Of a DNA stretch of 64,000 nt, positions 27,623 through 37,468 are shown piece after piece; position 1 is the first letter of the stretch, and each line of letters starts with the position of its first letter. Origin of the DNA: Idiomarina sp. GTDB lineage: Bacteria; Pseudomonadota; Gammaproteobacteria; Enterobacterales; Alteromonadaceae. Location: assembly GCA_022565355.1 (NCBI GenBank), contig JAIUMU010000002.1:512971-576970 (forward strand). Direction: 5' to 3'. The notes under the pieces were generated by a model. The model saw only the letters and a list, made by a program, of their open reading frames with translations, did no database searches and was not told the DNA's origin. The translations under genes and the position numbers were made by a program.

Positions 27623-27673
27623 ATTACTTACGCTCAATTACTTACGCATAACTACTTACGCACAATTACTCAC
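27623..27673. repeat. 14-bp tandem repeats after macB
   Basis: Cores TTACTTACGC at 27624, 27638 and 27652 (first base C in the third) and a diverged copy at 27666 keep an exact 14-bp period. The last copy includes the macB stop codon. Confidence 0.8.
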
Positions 27674-29711
27674 TGGCTAGCGCTTGCACTGGATCGAGCT
27701 GTGCCGCTTTACGCGCTGGCACATAACCGAAAATTAAACCGGTTAAGAAAGCACAACCAAAGGCCATTATTACTGGGCCAGCCGCAAACACTACGCTGTT
27801 CCCTAGGCTAGAAATAATCCAGGTAATGCCTAAACCAAGGCCCACCCCAATTAAACCACCTAACAAGGCTACGGTTACCGCTTCTACCAAAAATTGCATG
27901 CGTATTTGCGCACCCCGCGCCCCTACCGCCATGCGAATACCAATTTCTCGGGTACGCTCGGTAACACTCACCAACATAATATTCATTACCCCGATGCCTC
28001 CTACTACCAGTGAAATTACAGCAATTACGCCCAGTAGCAAAGTCATGGTGTTTTGCGTTTCGGTGGCCGTTTCAATAATCGACGCCATGTTGCGAATTTG
28101 GAAATCTTCCACCCCATGACGCTCCAATAGCAAGCTATGCACCGCATCGTTGGCACGTTGCATTACCACAGGATCGCTGCTTTCCACCGCAACCGTTACG
28201 TTGCGCAAGAAACGTTGGCCGAACAAACGCAATGAACCTGTAGAATAAGGCACAAACACCACATCATCTTGGTCTTGGCCCCAAGGGCTGGCCCCGCGCT
28301 CGCTCATTATCCCAATTACCCGGAACAATACGTTATTGATGAGCATTACCTCACCCAACGGATCCCGGTCGGGGAATAGCTGGGTAGCAACCGTTTTACC
28401 GATTACTGCAACGGTGGCATACAGATCTTCATCTTCTTGGGTAAAGAAGCTGCCGTATGCAACATCCCATTGCCGTGCCACCGGAAACATATGATAGGTG
28501 GCATTTACTTGCGCTTCTTTATCAAAGCCTGCGCGGCGCAGGGTGCGGTTGCCCGTTAGTTCTGGCACTGCGGCAAGAATATCGGGCAGCTCGTTAATCG
28601 CATCCACATCTTCGGGCACCAGCGTAGCCACACTCCAACGGCCCCGTTGGTTCGGCGCCCCCGGAAACACGGTAAGCAGGTTCGAGCCCATGGCGCTAAT
28701 GCGATCTACCACATCTTGGCGGGCACCTTGGCCAATGGCGAGCATCGAAATTACTGCCGCCACACCAATTACGATACCTAGCAAGGTAAGCGCAGTACGG
28801 AAAATATTCTGCCGTAACGCAGTGAATGCGGTAATTACAGAACGCCCAGCATCAAGCAACGCACCCGGTTGGCCTGCACCCGGGCCTTTCGGTGGCACTA
28901 CATGCGCACCTTGTTCTTTCGTGCGAGTATCCGCGAGAATATGGCCATCTTTCAGTTCAATTACCCGATCGGCATGGGCTGCCACTTCATGATCGTGGGT
29001 GATTAAGATAATGGTATGGCCCTGCGCTGATAAATCTTTGAGCAGCGCCATTACTTCTTTACCACTTTGGCTATCGAGTGCACCGGTTGGCTCATCGGCA
29101 AGAATGATTTCGCCACCGTTCATCAGCGCACGCGCTATGGAAACTCGCTGCTGTTGGCCACCGGAAAGTTCCGAAGGTTTATGATGCATGCGATCTTCAA
29201 GGCCTAAACGGGTAAGCAATTGCTCAGCACGTTCATGGCGCTGTTCTGAACCCATAGAGGTATAACCGGCAGGTAATTCAGCATTTGCTACGGCAGTGGC
29301 CCCACCCAGCAAATTGTATTGCTGGAATACGAAACCAAATGCGCTGCGCCGCAGGCTCGCCAGCTGATCTACGTTCATGTCCGCAACCGCTTGGCCTTGG
29401 AAATGATAGTCACCCGTGGTGGGCTTATCCAAGCACCCAAGAATATTCATTAGGGTGGATTTGCCTGAACCCGAGCTACCCACGATGGCCACAAACTCAC
29501 CGGCATGGATATCAATATTGATACCGTGCAATACCTGGGTGTTGATCGGCCCCGTTTGGTAGCTCTTGGTAAGGTTACGAATTTTAATCATTGGCTCGCG
29601 GCTGTTTCCAAGCCGCTCATGGCTGTTTTCTGGCCGCTCAAGGCTGTTTTCCGTCCGCTCAGGGCTGTTTTCGTTGCCGCTTGCAGCTTGCTTCGAAGCT
29701 TGGTTCGCCAT
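27666..29711 (-). CDS. macB: Macrolide/lipoprotein-type ABC exporter MacB
   Basis: Fused ATPase-permease of the MacAB efflux/mechanotransmission system in the inner membrane. ATPase domain about 40-270: Walker [11 protein letters not shown]-loop, signature LSGGQQQR, Walker [12 protein letters not shown]. Then a membrane helix ([20 protein letters not shown]), a periplasmic domain and three C-terminal helices (from [19 protein letters not shown]). Residues 1-39 are an extra tail made of a 7-residue repeat (pattern E-N-S-x-E-R-x). The start at 29711 is supported by GAGG 8 bp upstream in the macA end; an alternative start is the Met before [10 protein letters not shown]. Four-base gap to macA. 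Confidence 0.9.
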   Translation of the reverse strand: MANQASKQAASGNENSPERTENSLERPENSHERLGNSREPMIKIRNLTKSYQTGPINTQVLHGINIDIHAGEFVAIVGSSGSGKSTLMNILGCLDKPTTGDYHFQGQAVADMNVDQLASLRRSAFGFVFQQYNLLGGATAVANAELPAGYTSMGSEQRHERAEQLLTRLGLEDRMHHKPSELSGGQQQRVSIARALMNGGEIILADEPTGALDSQSGKEVMALLKDLSAQGHTIILITHDHEVAAHADRVIELKDGHILADTRTKEQGAHVVPPKGPGAGQPGALLDAGRSVITAFTALRQNIFRTALTLLGIVIGVAAVISMLAIGQGARQDVVDRISAMGSNLLTVFPGAPNQRGRWSVATLVPEDVDAINELPDILAAVPELTGNRTLRRAGFDKEAQVNATYHMFPVARQWDVAYGSFFTQEDEDLYATVAVIGKTVATQLFPDRDPLGEVMLINNVLFRVIGIMSERGASPWGQDQDDVVFVPYSTGSLRLFGQRFLRNVTVAVESSDPVVMQRANDAVHSLLLERHGVEDFQIRNMASIIETATETQNTMTLLLGVIAVISLVVGGIGVMNIMLVSVTERTREIGIRMAVGARGAQIRMQFLVEAVTVALLGGLIGVGLGLGITWIISSLGNSVVFAAGPVIMAFGCAFLTGLIFGYVPARKAAQLDPVQALASE

Positions 29712-29715
29712 CTGC

Positions 29716-30849
29716 TTAGCCTCGCATCATCCGCATTCCGCCCGGAGGCATTCCAGCTTGAGTAGGAATAACCACTTCATCGCCAGCGCTTATGCCTGAT
29801 TTGATTTCCGTGTGCACACGATCGCTAATGCCCACTTCTACCCGCACCGCTTCTGGGCGACCATTGCGCATTACTTGCACTTCAAACTGGCCCCGGCCTG
29901 CTGGGCGCACTGCACTTGCAGGCACAGAAACCACATCTTCGGCGCTATCCACTACAAAGAACACTTGGGTGGTCATCTGCGGTAACAACACGCCATCTGG
30001 GTTTGGAATTTCAAACAAGGCGTTATAAAGAACTACGTTATTTTCAATGCTTGGCGTAGGCTCAATAATATCGAGCGTGCTATACCAACGCTGGCCACGG
30101 TTGCCCAAAGTAGTGAAGTACACATCCATACCATCGCGTAAACGGCTTACGTCTGCTTCCGAAACTTGTGCTTCCACACGCATTGTTGATAAATCAGCAA
30201 TGGTCATAATGGTTGGCGTAGTTTGTGCAGCGTTCAACGTTTGCCCTCGGCGGGCAACAATGTTGGTAACCGTACCCGGCATGGGTGCGAAAATACGCGT
30301 GTAGTTAAGGTTCGCTTCATCGGCACGCAACGAAGATTCGGTTTGTTCAATTTGCGCTTGTACTGCATCGCGGCGCGCTTCTTCAGCACGGGCCGTAGCT
30401 GCGGCACTTTGCACTAGCTCTTCCGAGGTGGCGCGATCTACAAACAGCTTTTCTTGGCGCGCCAAATTAATATTGGCTAAATCCAAGGTGGCTTCACGCT
30501 CACGCTTTTGCGCTTGTTGGAAACGTAATTGCGCGCGCACGCCATCAAGCCGTGCCTCCAATACCGTAGCATCAATTTCTGCCAATACTTGGCCGCGTTC
30601 AACGGTGTGGCCAACTTCTACATGCAACACCTCTAACTGACCCGATACCTGCGCGCCTACATCTACAAAATCAAGCGGCTGCAAACGGCCAGTTGCCGTT
30701 ACTACCACTTCAATATTGCGAACTTCTGCTTTCGCGGTGTTAATACGTTGTTCGCCATTGTCCTTTGGCCAAATTAACCATGTAGCCACTGCTGCAATCA
30801 CCACAATGATTACTACAGCCCACAACCAGCCACGCCCTGTTTTTTTCAT
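29716..30849 (-). CDS. macA: MacA periplasmic adaptor (HlyD family)
   Basis: Membrane-fusion protein linking MacB to a TolC-type outer-membrane channel. N-terminal anchor helix (about 8-26), lipoyl half-motif ([20 protein letters not shown]), a long alpha-hairpin (about 95-180), the second lipoyl half ([20 protein letters not shown]), a beta-barrel and a membrane-proximal domain. 377 aa is typical. Lies 3 bp after tdk, so tdk-macA-macB form one transcription unit. Confidence 0.9.
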   Translation of the reverse strand: MKKTGRGWLWAVVIIVVIAAVATWLIWPKDNGEQRINTAKAEVRNIEVVVTATGRLQPLDFVDVGAQVSGQLEVLHVEVGHTVERGQVLAEIDATVLEARLDGVRAQLRFQQAQKREREATLDLANINLARQEKLFVDRATSEELVQSAAATARAEEARRDAVQAQIEQTESSLRADEANLNYTRIFAPMPGTVTNIVARRGQTLNAAQTTPTIMTIADLSTMRVEAQVSEADVSRLRDGMDVYFTTLGNRGQRWYSTLDIIEPTPSIENNVVLYNALFEIPNPDGVLLPQMTTQVFFVVDSAEDVVSVPASAVRPAGRGQFEVQVMRNGRPEAVRVEVGISDRVHTEIKSGISAGDEVVIPTQAGMPPGGMRMMRG

Positions 30850-30852
30850 TTT

Positions 30853-31485
30853 CTAATCACCCTCTACTAAAGGAAAGGTCTGCTGGTTAATTCCAGCAGC
30901 CGCCAAAGCTTCAACCCAATGTTTACGGCAACAACTCACATATCGATCGTTACCACCAATCGCAACCTGTTCTCCGGAGTTCAATGCATTACCCTGTTCA
31001 TCGCATCGATACACCATGGTGGCCTTGCGACCGCAAAAACAAATTGTTTTCAATTCTGTTAATTTATCGGCGATCGCCAACAACCCAGCACTGCCCGGAA
31101 AGGCATTACCAAAGGCATCGGTGCGAATGCCATAACACATTACCGGCACGTGCAATTCATCTACTACGCGCGCCAACTGCCACACTTGCTCAGGGCTTAA
31201 GAACTGCGCTTCATCAAGCAAAATGCAATCAATGCCCTGTTCATGCATTTGCTCGTTAAGCATGCTTTGTACTCGGCGAAACAAATCCGTTTTCGGCGTA
31301 AATGTTTCTGCACTTCTTGAAAGCCCTAGGCGCGAATGGATTTTCCCCTCTCCCGCCCGTGTATCCAGTGCTGGCGTAAGCAATACCACATGCTGATCAC
31401 GTTCTTCGTAGTTGTATGCCACTTGCAACAACGATGTGCTTTTGCCGGCGTTCATTGCCGAGTACGTAAAATAAAGTGATGCCAT
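30853..31485 (-). CDS. tdk: Thymidine kinase
   Basis: Salvage kinase converting thymidine to dTMP. Walker A-type SAMNAGKST, Walker B/lid DEAQF, and zinc ligands CFCGRKATMVYRC and CCRKHW. Start set at 31485 (MASLYFTYSAMNAGKS, 210 aa) because AAGAAG lies 7 bp upstream and E. coli Tdk begins the same way; the longer open frame to 31602 is not supported. Divergent from add, another nucleoside-salvage gene, with about 170 bp between them. Confidence 0.92.
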   Translation of the reverse strand: MASLYFTYSAMNAGKSTSLLQVAYNYEERDQHVVLLTPALDTRAGEGKIHSRLGLSRSAETFTPKTDLFRRVQSMLNEQMHEQGIDCILLDEAQFLSPEQVWQLARVVDELHVPVMCYGIRTDAFGNAFPGSAGLLAIADKLTELKTICFCGRKATMVYRCDEQGNALNSGEQVAIGGNDRYVSCCRKHWVEALAAAGINQQTFPLVEGD

Positions 31486-31652
31486 AATGTGTCTTCTTTC
31501 GTAATAGTTCGCATGCGCTTGTGCGTTTTCCGCGCAGTACACTAGGGCGGACGATATGCGAGAGTGAATTTTGCTGCAATGCAAAACCGCGCAAACGCAC
31601 AAAAAATGCGATATAATTCACCGCTAAATTTATGTGCAGGAGTAATTTACAG

Positions 31653-32909
31653 ATGCAGCCATCAGCAAACCCATCGCAAACCACCTACTCACTTGATTTC
31701 ATTCGTGAAATACCGAAGGCGGATATTCACCTGCACCTCGATGGTAGCTTGCGGCCACAAGGCCTGATTGAAATGGCCAAACGTAGCAAGATTGAGCTGC
31801 CATCATACACCGTTGAAGGGTTAAAGGAGTTGGTTTTTAAAGACCAATATCAAAACCTTGGCGAATATTTGCATGGTTTTCAGTACACCTGTGCGGTGCT
31901 TCGTGATCTTGAGAATATGGAGCAATCGGCCTATGAACTGGCCATGGATAACCTTGCTGAAGGCGTAAACTACATTGAAGTGCGCTTTGCACCGCAGTTA
32001 TTGATGGATCCTACCGTAGGTATCGGCTTTGACGACGTGATGCATGCAGTAAACAACGGGTTGGCAAAAGCCAAGGCAGAATACAATGCTCGCGCCGATG
32101 TTGGCCTTTCCGCTGGGTTAAAGCCGCCATTCGAGTACGGCATTATTAACTGTGCGATGCGCTCGTTTGGTAAGAAAGGGTTTTCACCTTACTACACCCA
32201 GCTGTTCACCTTATTGCGTGATCATGATTCGATGGATGTAATTAAAGCTGCAGCAATGGAATTGATTCGCGCCAGCGTACGCATGCGTGATGAAGATGGC
32301 TTGCCGATTGTAGGCTTGGATATTGCTGGCCAAGAAAACGGCTATCCAGCGCATAAATTCAAAGAAGTGTATGAATATGCACACCAAAACTTTCTGCTGA
32401 AAACGGTTCACGCGGGTGAAGCGTATGGTGCAGAGAGTATTTTTGAAGCCCTCACCACCTGTTACGCCGATCGCTTAGGCCACGGTTATTCGCTGTTTTC
32501 ACCGGATATGATTGAAGATCCGAAGATTACCGATAGAGAAGCCTACAGCCGCGCATTAGCATCGTACATTGCCGATCGCCGGATTGCCGTAGAGGTGTGC
32601 CTCACCAGTAACATGCAAACCAACCCTAGTATCGGCAATATTAAAAACCACAACTTCCGCCATATGCTGGAAAGCCGCATTGCTACGGTAATTTGTACCG
32701 ATAACCGGTTAGTATCGAACACCACGGTAAGCGATGAATACAAGTTGGCGCTGGATAACTTCCCTGTTCCATTGAAGCGTTTAAAAGATATGGTAGCGTA
32801 CGGCTTTAAGAAAAACTTCTTCCCTGGCACCTACGTTGATAAACGTGCCTACGCCAAGCACACCCTTGAGTACTTTGATGTGGTAGCGCGTAAGTATGGG
32901 TTTATTTAA
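31653..32909 (+). CDS. add: Adenosine deaminase
   Basis: Hydrolytic deamination of adenosine or a related purine. Metal ligands HLHLDG near the N-terminus, substrate/catalytic motifs DIAGQE, VHAGE and RLGHG, and the metal Asp in VICTDNRLVSN. In many adenosine deaminases the last motif is TDDP; the TDN form occurs in a bacterial subgroup, so the substrate could be a modified adenosine. Start at 31653 (418 aa) is backed by AGGAG 10 bp upstream. A TATAAT hexamer sits at 31612. A strong terminator follows. Confidence 0.88.
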   Translation: MQPSANPSQTTYSLDFIREIPKADIHLHLDGSLRPQGLIEMAKRSKIELPSYTVEGLKELVFKDQYQNLGEYLHGFQYTCAVLRDLENMEQSAYELAMDNLAEGVNYIEVRFAPQLLMDPTVGIGFDDVMHAVNNGLAKAKAEYNARADVGLSAGLKPPFEYGIINCAMRSFGKKGFSPYYTQLFTLLRDHDSMDVIKAAAMELIRASVRMRDEDGLPIVGLDIAGQENGYPAHKFKEVYEYAHQNFLLKTVHAGEAYGAESIFEALTTCYADRLGHGYSLFSPDMIEDPKITDREAYSRALASYIADRRIAVEVCLTSNMQTNPSIGNIKNHNFRHMLESRIATVICTDNRLVSNTTVSDEYKLALDNFPVPLKRLKDMVAYGFKKNFFPGTYVDKRAYAKHTLEYFDVVARKYGFI

Positions 32910-32952
32910 GGCATCGCCGCATTAGCTGTGTTGCTCGAGCCAGAAATACAAG

Positions 32953-32980
32953 AACGCCGCTAATTTAGCGGCGTTTTTTT
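32953..32980 (+). terminator. Rho-independent terminator after add
   Basis: Perfect 11-bp inverted repeat AACGCCGCTAA / TTAGCGGCGTT followed by seven or more T residues. Confidence 0.92.
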
Positions 32981-33002
32981 GAGCTTGGCTTACCCGCTAC
33001 AG

Positions 33003-33950
33003 TTAATTCAATGCCTGTTCTAACTTGTGCCACAAGCGCAAAACTGGATACACGTTAATCTGGCTATAGCGGAAAGGAATTTTCGCTGGCCGTTCCGTAT
33101 GTAGATAATACTCGGCCACCGGAAGCTTTCGCGCCACATCCCTTGCTTTTAAAGCCTCTACTTCATTTTCACTCATACTGTTAAAACGGTTAGGTGTGGT
33201 GCCACCTAATGCTTCAGCACGCTTTACTGCTTTAGTTTTCTGCTTCCCGCGAAACACCGGTACTTCCGGTAAAAACATCGCAAATGGATGCAACATAAAC
33301 CCCATTTTACCGAATAAGCGCTGCGCTTGTTCGGCATTTTCAGTTTCACCTTGGATAAATTGCCACTGCGCCTTAATGAGCCGAGGAATATGCAAAATCA
33401 TCGCATCTGCGTAGCTAATGCCACGAGGGTTTGCTTTCGCGGGATAGTGGCGAAAATACACTGGGTAATCAGCAGCCAAACGAGTAATGCGTACATCACG
33501 AGCTTTCCTCGCCCCCTTCAAAAACAACGGATTCAAAAAGGCGGCGTTCGGATATTGCTGATAAAAGCCATGAATATTCTGCCAATCATCTGCACTTACA
33601 TCACGCACTACTTGCATATCGTCTTGTAAAAACAAAGCGAGCTCGGTTGCATCAGCAGTGTTGCCCTGAGCGGCGTTCGCCAGCTCTAACGCTGCCTGCA
33701 TATTGTTATACAAGCCGCCATGGCGAGCGTGTTCGTGTTGTTCAGGTTGATGCAAGCGCACACCGCTTGGCAAGTTGGCAAGATAATGCTGAGTATCGGT
33801 ATCATTGCTGTGATCATCGATTACGGTAATCAATGCGCCGGGGATATGGCGCAGCACTGAATCTACGCAGTTGCGTAAAAAATCACCGCGATTGTAGGAA
33901 AAAATAAATACCAACAGCTTCGGGTTCACGCTGTTGTTTTGAGTGCCCAT
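33003..33950 (-). CDS. Family 2-like glycosyltransferase
   Basis: A 315-aa protein with the GT-A nucleotide-sugar binding start LLVFIFSYNRGDFLRNCVDSVL and TVIDDHSNDTDT, followed by a DXD-like LFLQDDMQVV. No signal peptide or membrane segments. Putative role: adding sugars to a cell-surface glycan; the acceptor cannot be told. GGAGG lies 6 bp before the ATG. It stands alone, convergent with add, and no other polysaccharide genes are nearby. Confidence 0.75.
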   Translation of the reverse strand: MGTQNNSVNPKLLVFIFSYNRGDFLRNCVDSVLRHIPGALITVIDDHSNDTDTQHYLANLPSGVRLHQPEQHEHARHGGLYNNMQAALELANAAQGNTADATELALFLQDDMQVVRDVSADDWQNIHGFYQQYPNAAFLNPLFLKGARKARDVRITRLAADYPVYFRHYPAKANPRGISYADAMILHIPRLIKAQWQFIQGETENAEQAQRLFGKMGFMLHPFAMFLPEVPVFRGKQKTKAVKRAEALGGTTPNRFNSMSENEVEALKARDVARKLPVAEYYLHTERPAKIPFRYSQINVYPVLRLWHKLEQALN

Positions 33951-34040
33951 TAGCAGCCCTCCTGTAAAAACACGTTGTTATTTTGAAGTACGCTAACCAC
34001 CGTCTACAAGTGTAGAAAAGTAACCATTACTCAGTTTTTA

Positions 34041-36461
34041 CTATTTGCACCATTTCCGTTGCCATTCATATTCGGGCGCCGGCCGATCAAAGTAATATCC
34101 TTGCATGTTCACGTGTTCACGCTGGCAATATTCATTTTGCTCTCGCGTTTCAATACCTTCAGCAACAATACGTAAATCCAAGTTCCGCGCGATTGCGGTA
34201 ATCATTTTCACCATGGCTACATCGCGTTTATTTTTCGGCAGCCCTTGGGTAAAGCTTTGATCGATTTTTAATTCTTGAATCGGCAAACGCTGCAAATATG
34301 CCAATGAAGAATAACCCGTACCAAAATCATCGAGAGCAAACTGCACGCCTACTTCGCTAATGGTTACCATTTGGCTAATTACTTCATGCATATCATCAAT
34401 GAATAAGCGCTCGGTTACTTCTAGCACCAACCCTTGTACATCGGCATTCGCGGCATTAAAAATATCCAGGAGCTCAGTTCTTAACTGGTTTGAGCGGAAA
34501 AAACGCGGGCTAATATTCACCGATAGGGTCCAGTGCAGCCCTTTTTCTTGCCACTTCGCCAAACACATCGCTGCTTGCTTTAACATTAGTCTGTCGAGCT
34601 TAATAATCAAATCTGAACGCTCGGCAACGGCTACAAACTGATCGGGTGGCACCATGCCCTCGGTTGGGTGTTGCCAGCGCGCTAATGCCTCGGCACCAAT
34701 CAACTCACCATCTGGATTAAATTGCCCCTGTAGGTACATTTCAATCTGATCGTTTTCAACTGCGTAATACAAATCGCGCTCTAAACCAAATAAGCTTTCG
34801 GCCTGCTCGCCATCGCCTTGGTTGTATATCGCTACCTCACTGCCACCCTTCTCTTTTACTCGATGTAGCGCCGTTTCGGCTTGCCGGAATAAATCCTCCG
34901 CAGAAGCACTAGCCGCTAGATTGGCAAGGCCCAGGCTCATGGTAAGCTGCACACGCTCGCCATAAATATCGAGCGGCTCCTCAACCATTTGCTTCAACTC
35001 CCAAGCAAAATCATTGGCTTTCTCTACGGTATTTTTGCCGGTTTTTGAAAATTTCACCAAGCAGGCAAAGTTATCCGCCCCCGTGTGGGCGAGAAACACA
35101 TCATGGGTTAAGAAGTTCTGCAAGCGCTTGGCCATGGCGTTAATTACGGTATTACCGTAATCGTAACCACGGGCATCGTTAATCCGCTTCATGCGATCTA
35201 TATTCAGCAATATTAGCCAGTAATCCCGATTCGCCGACGCCTTTTGCAAGAGCCCACTAATGTGCTCCATTAACGACAAACGATTGGGTAAGCGGCTTAA
35301 ATGGTTGTAGTAAGCTAAAAAGTGCAGCCGTTCCTGAATTTGCTTCTGCGCGCTAATATCCTGCTTAATCCCCAGGTAATGGGATATTTCACCTTGCTCG
35401 TTACGCACGGGGGAAATGGTTTGCAGCTCGGAATACTCACTACCATCTTTGCGCTTATTCTTTAGCTCCCCGGTCCATGGTTTACCTGCTAATAAGGTTT
35501 GCCACATTTTCGCATAGGTTGCCTTAGACGTTTTTCCGCTGCCCAAAACACTGGGGTTTTTACCTAGCAATTCTTCTTCCGTATACCCTGTATTTTCCAG
35601 CAAGGCTCGATTCACATATTCAATTTTGGGCTCTAATGAGGTAATGATTACGCCCTCATTACTTTGCTCTAACGCGGTAGAAAGCAGGTTTATTCTGTTT
35701 TCATTACGAAAACGCTCGCGCACCATTTTCTCAGTGCCGCGAGCAAGCTGCGCCAACTCACTTTTTCCTTCTACCGGGATCTTATCGATAAGCTCGCCGT
35801 GCTCAAGTTTCGCGATGGCCGCGCTGAGCTGCTCCACTGGGTAGGTAATGCGGCGCTGCAAAAATAACATCAATAATAAAAATAGAATCGAGAAAAAACC
35901 AATGGCGATAAAAATCGTTTGGCGCCGCTCGAAAACTGCAGCCTGCCAATTAATTCGATGTTCATATTCAAAAAACAGCAACTGTTGTTCTGCTCGGCCC
36001 AGCTCTTTGCTGGTTGCTGTTACCGGCACATATACCGCGTAGGAATCGCCACTATGCTGGGTATCAAAAATGATAATGTTCGAGGCCAGCGCTTGCTGCA
36101 GCAGCTCTACTTTTAGTGCTGGTACCTCCGCAAATATCGGCCGATCAATTAAGTTCCACTGATGGGCGTTACTTACTCGCAAAATGGTGCCATTCTCACT
36201 TACATTAAACACATTGCGAACGCGTCGATTGGTATTAATTTCTAGGAGGATTTCATCTACCGCGGTACTTAATTCATAACGCAATGCGCGGTTCATAGAG
36301 CCCTGGGCAATGTTCGCCATGGCAGTTACTTCACGCTCACCATGCAAGTGATTTTGCCGCACCTGCTCATTCACAATCGCCAGTACCCCAGCAGCCAAAG
36401 CGATACCGCCCACCAGTGCGAGATAAAGTAATAGCTGCGTGCGAATGCTTGATAGCCGCAT
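34041..36461 (-). CDS. Membrane sensor phosphodiesterase (HAMP-PAS-degenerate GGDEF-EAL)
   Basis: 806-aa cyclic di-GMP enzyme. Helix at about 8-28, periplasmic sensor (30-175), helix at about 180-200, HAMP (about 200-255), PAS plus PAC (about 258-375), GGDEF-like domain (about 385-545) and EAL domain (about 560-800). The GGDEF signature is degraded to GADNF, so it is probably not a cyclase. The EAL domain keeps its key residues (EALARW, NISPRF, EVTERL, DDFGTGYSSL, KIDQSF, AEGIET), so phosphodiesterase activity is expected. Starts 2 bp after the substrate-binding lipoprotein stop; GGGAGGG before the ATG is a strong ribosome site. Cyclic di-GMP also binds MshE-type motors, a possible link to the msh operon. 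Confidence 0.9.
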   Translation of the reverse strand: MRLSSIRTQLLLYLALVGGIALAAGVLAIVNEQVRQNHLHGEREVTAMANIAQGSMNRALRYELSTAVDEILLEINTNRRVRNVFNVSENGTILRVSNAHQWNLIDRPIFAEVPALKVELLQQALASNIIIFDTQHSGDSYAVYVPVTATSKELGRAEQQLLFFEYEHRINWQAAVFERRQTIFIAIGFFSILFLLLMLFLQRRITYPVEQLSAAIAKLEHGELIDKIPVEGKSELAQLARGTEKMVRERFRNENRINLLSTALEQSNEGVIITSLEPKIEYVNRALLENTGYTEEELLGKNPSVLGSGKTSKATYAKMWQTLLAGKPWTGELKNKRKDGSEYSELQTISPVRNEQGEISHYLGIKQDISAQKQIQERLHFLAYYNHLSRLPNRLSLMEHISGLLQKASANRDYWLILLNIDRMKRINDARGYDYGNTVINAMAKRLQNFLTHDVFLAHTGADNFACLVKFSKTGKNTVEKANDFAWELKQMVEEPLDIYGERVQLTMSLGLANLAASASAEDLFRQAETALHRVKEKGGSEVAIYNQGDGEQAESLFGLERDLYYAVENDQIEMYLQGQFNPDGELIGAEALARWQHPTEGMVPPDQFVAVAERSDLIIKLDRLMLKQAAMCLAKWQEKGLHWTLSVNISPRFFRSNQLRTELLDIFNAANADVQGLVLEVTERLFIDDMHEVISQMVTISEVGVQFALDDFGTGYSSLAYLQRLPIQELKIDQSFTQGLPKNKRDVAMVKMITAIARNLDLRIVAEGIETREQNEYCQREHVNMQGYYFDRPAPEYEWQRKWCK

Positions 36462-36463
36462 GA

Positions 36464-37468
36464 TTACCCTCCCGTTAATTCATAACAAGAGGGCAAAACT
36501 GCCGGGTGATCAATTAAACCGTTGCTGTGCATGTACGTATTCAGGTTTCTCACAATAGTGGCCAGTTCAGCCGTAAGCATCTGCCGGTTTTCTTGGTAAT
36601 CCGGGAAATGTAATCCAGTAAGTGCAACTTCTAATTCTTCTCGATTTAAGCCGGTATTATTTAGCAACATCGTTTCCGTTGCTGCTTCACGATCGAACAA
36701 GTTTTGCCGCCCAGATTCCCATACATCAGCCACTAACCACTCCAGCATTTGCTGTTCGCGCCGCCACACTTCGCTGCGCACAAGCAAAACATCCACAATT
36801 TCATGGGGGATTTCGGAGCTATCAAAAACAACCTTAGCGCCTAACGCCTCGAGTTGGCTAATAAAGGGTTGATAAGTAATCACCATATCAACGGCACCGG
36901 AAGTTAAACCTTCTGCATGTTCGGTTGGCAACAGCATTTTTGTTTCAACATCATCGCGAGTGAGCAATAATGAATCCATAGCGCGCTGCAAGAAATAGCC
37001 GCCAAGCGCGGTTTCTTCGTAGCCGATTACCAACGGTTTTTTCGAGAAGCTCACATCTTCAGCAATTAACATTGCATCAGCGCCAGCAGAGAAGCTCAAT
37101 ACTCGTGCTACACAGAAATCGAGGTTGCTTCGGCTTTGTAAGCTGATGGCTTCATCCAATGTTACCAAAGCACCATCGAGCTGACTGTTTGCCATTAAGC
37201 GCGTTACTACGGTGGTGGAGGGCATCATGGTAAGCTTGTAGGCGCGCTCACCGTAATATTGATCTAAGAATGGGCACTGCACACAGCCACTGGCATCGGC
37301 TAAATACAAAGGTTGATAACCAAGCCACTGATTTCCCGCAAGATTAACCGGTTCACGCGGTGGTGCGCAGGCAAGCAAAAGACTAGCTAGCGCTAGAGTA
37401 AGAGATACTCGGTAGATCGATCTTAGCAAAACCACCCCCAATTGATGTAGCCACTCACACGCGCACAC
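36464..37468 (-). CDS. NMT1/ThiY-like substrate-binding lipoprotein
   Basis: Periplasmic binding protein with a lipobox (LLLAC, then APPREPVNLAGNQWLGYQPLY). The sequence pattern (GALVTLDEAI, VIGYEETALGGYFLQRAM, LTSGAVDMVITYQP) is that of aliphatic-compound or pyrimidine-type binding proteins. No ABC permease or ATPase gene is adjacent. Instead it is wedged between gabD (stop overlaps the putative GTG start) and the EAL phosphodiesterase (2-bp gap), so it may feed a ligand signal to that sensor. The exact start is unsure: GTG 37468, or a TTG/GTG about 11-13 codons later after a GGGGGTGG stretch. Confidence 0.72.
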   Translation of the reverse strand: MCACEWLHQLGVVLLRSIYRVSLTLALASLLLACAPPREPVNLAGNQWLGYQPLYLADASGCVQCPFLDQYYGERAYKLTMMPSTTVVTRLMANSQLDGALVTLDEAISLQSRSNLDFCVARVLSFSAGADAMLIAEDVSFSKKPLVIGYEETALGGYFLQRAMDSLLLTRDDVETKMLLPTEHAEGLTSGAVDMVITYQPFISQLEALGAKVVFDSSEIPHEIVDVLLVRSEVWRREQQMLEWLVADVWESGRQNLFDREAATETMLLNNTGLNREELEVALTGLHFPDYQENRQMLTAELATIVRNLNTYMHSNGLIDHPAVLPSCYELTGG

